A stretch of DNA of 5,536 nt from Coxiellaceae bacterium (GTDB lineage Bacteria > Pseudomonadota > Gammaproteobacteria > GCA-013414725): NCBI GenBank assembly GCA_013414725.1, contig CP058706.1, forward strand, positions 2,215,434-2,220,969. Reading direction: 5' to 3'. Below are positions 4,605-5,536 of the stretch, piece by piece (the stretch's first letter is position 1; every line of letters starts with the position of its first letter). The notes beneath the pieces were generated by a model. It had not been told where the DNA came from and did no database searches. It was given only the letters and a program-made list of their open reading frames with translations. The translations under genes were made by a program, and so were the position numbers.

Positions 4605-5536
4605 TCATTGATGTAGATGATCATAAATTTGCTGCGCCAATGCCTTGCTGATGCCAGGCACACTGGCGAGTTGTTCAACACTGGCGCGTTGAATTTCTTG
4701 CCATCCCCCTAATTGCCGCAATAATTCCCGCCGCCGTTTCGGCCCAATGCCTGGAATGGATTGCAAAGGTGAAGTGGTACGCGCTTTGCTACGTTGCTTA
4801 CGGTGCCCTACAATGGCAAACCGATGCGCTTCGTCACGAATTTGTTGCAATAAATGCAATGCCGCTGAATCGGGTGGCAAATGTAACGGTGTTTTATGGC
4901 CACTGATAAATAAAGTTTCTAAGCCCGGCTTGCGGCTTGGGCCCTTAGCAATCGCCATAATTACCAATCCACTAATTTGTAATTCTTCCACAACTGCTTC
5001 GGCTTGTGACAATTGGCCTTTGCCACCGTCAATGATTAATAAATCCGGCAACGCTGCCTCACCCTCTTTTAAGCGGGTAAAATACCGCGTTAATGCTTGA
5101 TTCAAGGCAGCATAATCATCACCTTTAGTCACATCTTTAATATTAAAGCGCCGATATTCTGCTTTGACTGGGCCATCCGTATCAAACACAACACAAGATG
5201 CGACTGTGGCTTCTCCCAACGTATGACTAACATCAAAACAAACCATTCGCGTCGGTAAGTTAGGCAAATGCAAAGCGTGCTGTAATGCCTCAAACCGTTC
5301 ATAAAAATGATTGCGTTCAGCCTGATGACTGGCCAAGGCATATTTCGCATTAGTCGTAGCCAACTGAAGCCATTGCCGTTCTTTACCTCGTGGTTGTGTG
5401 ATAATTTCGATTTTCTGGGCTAACTCTTGTGATAATGCAGCAGCAATCCAATCTTTGTCGGCGAGTTTAAGGCCCACAATGACTTTTGCTGGCAATAATT
5501 CACCACGCACTGTATTTAAATAATATTGCGGCAAAA
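4605..5536 (-). CDS. uvrC: UvrABC system protein C, C-terminal half
   Basis: UvrC makes both incisions in nucleotide excision repair after UvrA and UvrB find a lesion. The frame is open at the right edge; the last 309 residues are visible of the roughly 610 usual for the family, so the N-terminal GIY-YIG nuclease and most or all of the UvrB-binding region lie outside. The RNase H-like nuclease that cuts 5' of the lesion is complete, with its conserved acidic and histidine residues in FDVSH (fragment residue 101), GDDYA (139-140), IIDGGKGQL (169) and RDEAHRF (237). Two helix-hairpin-helix motifs for DNA binding end the protein (LQSIPGIGPKRRRELLRQLG and EQLASVPGISKALAQQIY). The stop is at 4607-4605. 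It is followed by pgsA, the conserved partner in this class. Confidence 0.97.
   Translation of the reverse strand, partial: LPQYYLNTVRGELLPAKVIVGLKLADKDWIAAALSQELAQKIEIITQPRGKERQWLQLATTNAKYALASHQAERNHFYERFEALQHALHLPNLPTRMVCFDVSHTLGEATVASCVVFDTDGPVKAEYRRFNIKDVTKGDDYAALNQALTRYFTRLKEGEAALPDLLIIDGGKGQLSQAEAVVEELQISGLVIMAIAKGPSRKPGLETLFISGHKTPLHLPPDSAALHLLQQIRDEAHRFAIVGHRKQRSKARTTSPLQSIPGIGPKRRRELLRQLGGWQEIQRASVEQLASVPGISKALAQQIYDHLHQ

Noticed and set aside
4747..5100. Plus-strand open frame of 117 codons, and a minus-strand frame at 5129-5350
   Set aside because: Both are shadows of uvrC, whose frame carries all the expected motifs.

Overview
The window looks like gammaproteobacterial chromosome with moderately low GC. 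The best evidence is the right third, which on the minus strand reads uvrC (3' part) - pgsA - tRNA-Gly(GCC) - tRNA-Cys(GCA) - tRNA-Leu(TAA). This is the same order as the Escherichia coli uvrC-pgsA-glyW-cysT-leuZ locus. The left end carries the 5' two thirds of a LolC/LolE-type lipoprotein-release permease, also on the minus strand. Base composition and the single LolC/E-like sequence would fit an order such as Legionellales, but that placement is a guess; the class is much firmer than the order.

Layout, left to right: 1-786, start of the lolC/E-family gene (runs off the left edge). 787-938, its upstream region, holding a perfect 20-bp palindrome built from alternating TGGCAT half sites. 939-1148, a decayed plus-strand reading frame of unknown identity with an internal TGA. 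1151-1432, the plus-strand C-terminal remnant of a phage-type tyrosine recombinase, broken by at least two frameshifts and lacking one catalytic arginine. 1532-3332, a minus-strand run of five small unrecognised genes, visibly AT-richer than the flanks and mostly coupled by one-base stop/start overlaps. 3333-3568, their probable promoter region and the tail of the tRNA transcript. 3569-3963, three tRNA genes. 3980-4537, pgsA. 4605-5536, uvrC (5' part lies beyond the right edge).

The housekeeping genes form two unrelated functions: outer-membrane lipoprotein export at the left, and DNA repair, phosphatidylglycerol synthesis and tRNA supply at the right. Between them lies an accessory insert at the 3' side of tRNA-Leu. 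tRNA 3' ends are common integration targets, and an integrase remnant sits at the far end of the insert. The simplest reading is an old tRNA-associated island whose integrase has decayed while a small gene cassette of unknown function persists. The cassette is the most novel content. I could not match any of its proteins to a known family, and two of its gene junctions may be frameshift sites rather than true gene boundaries.
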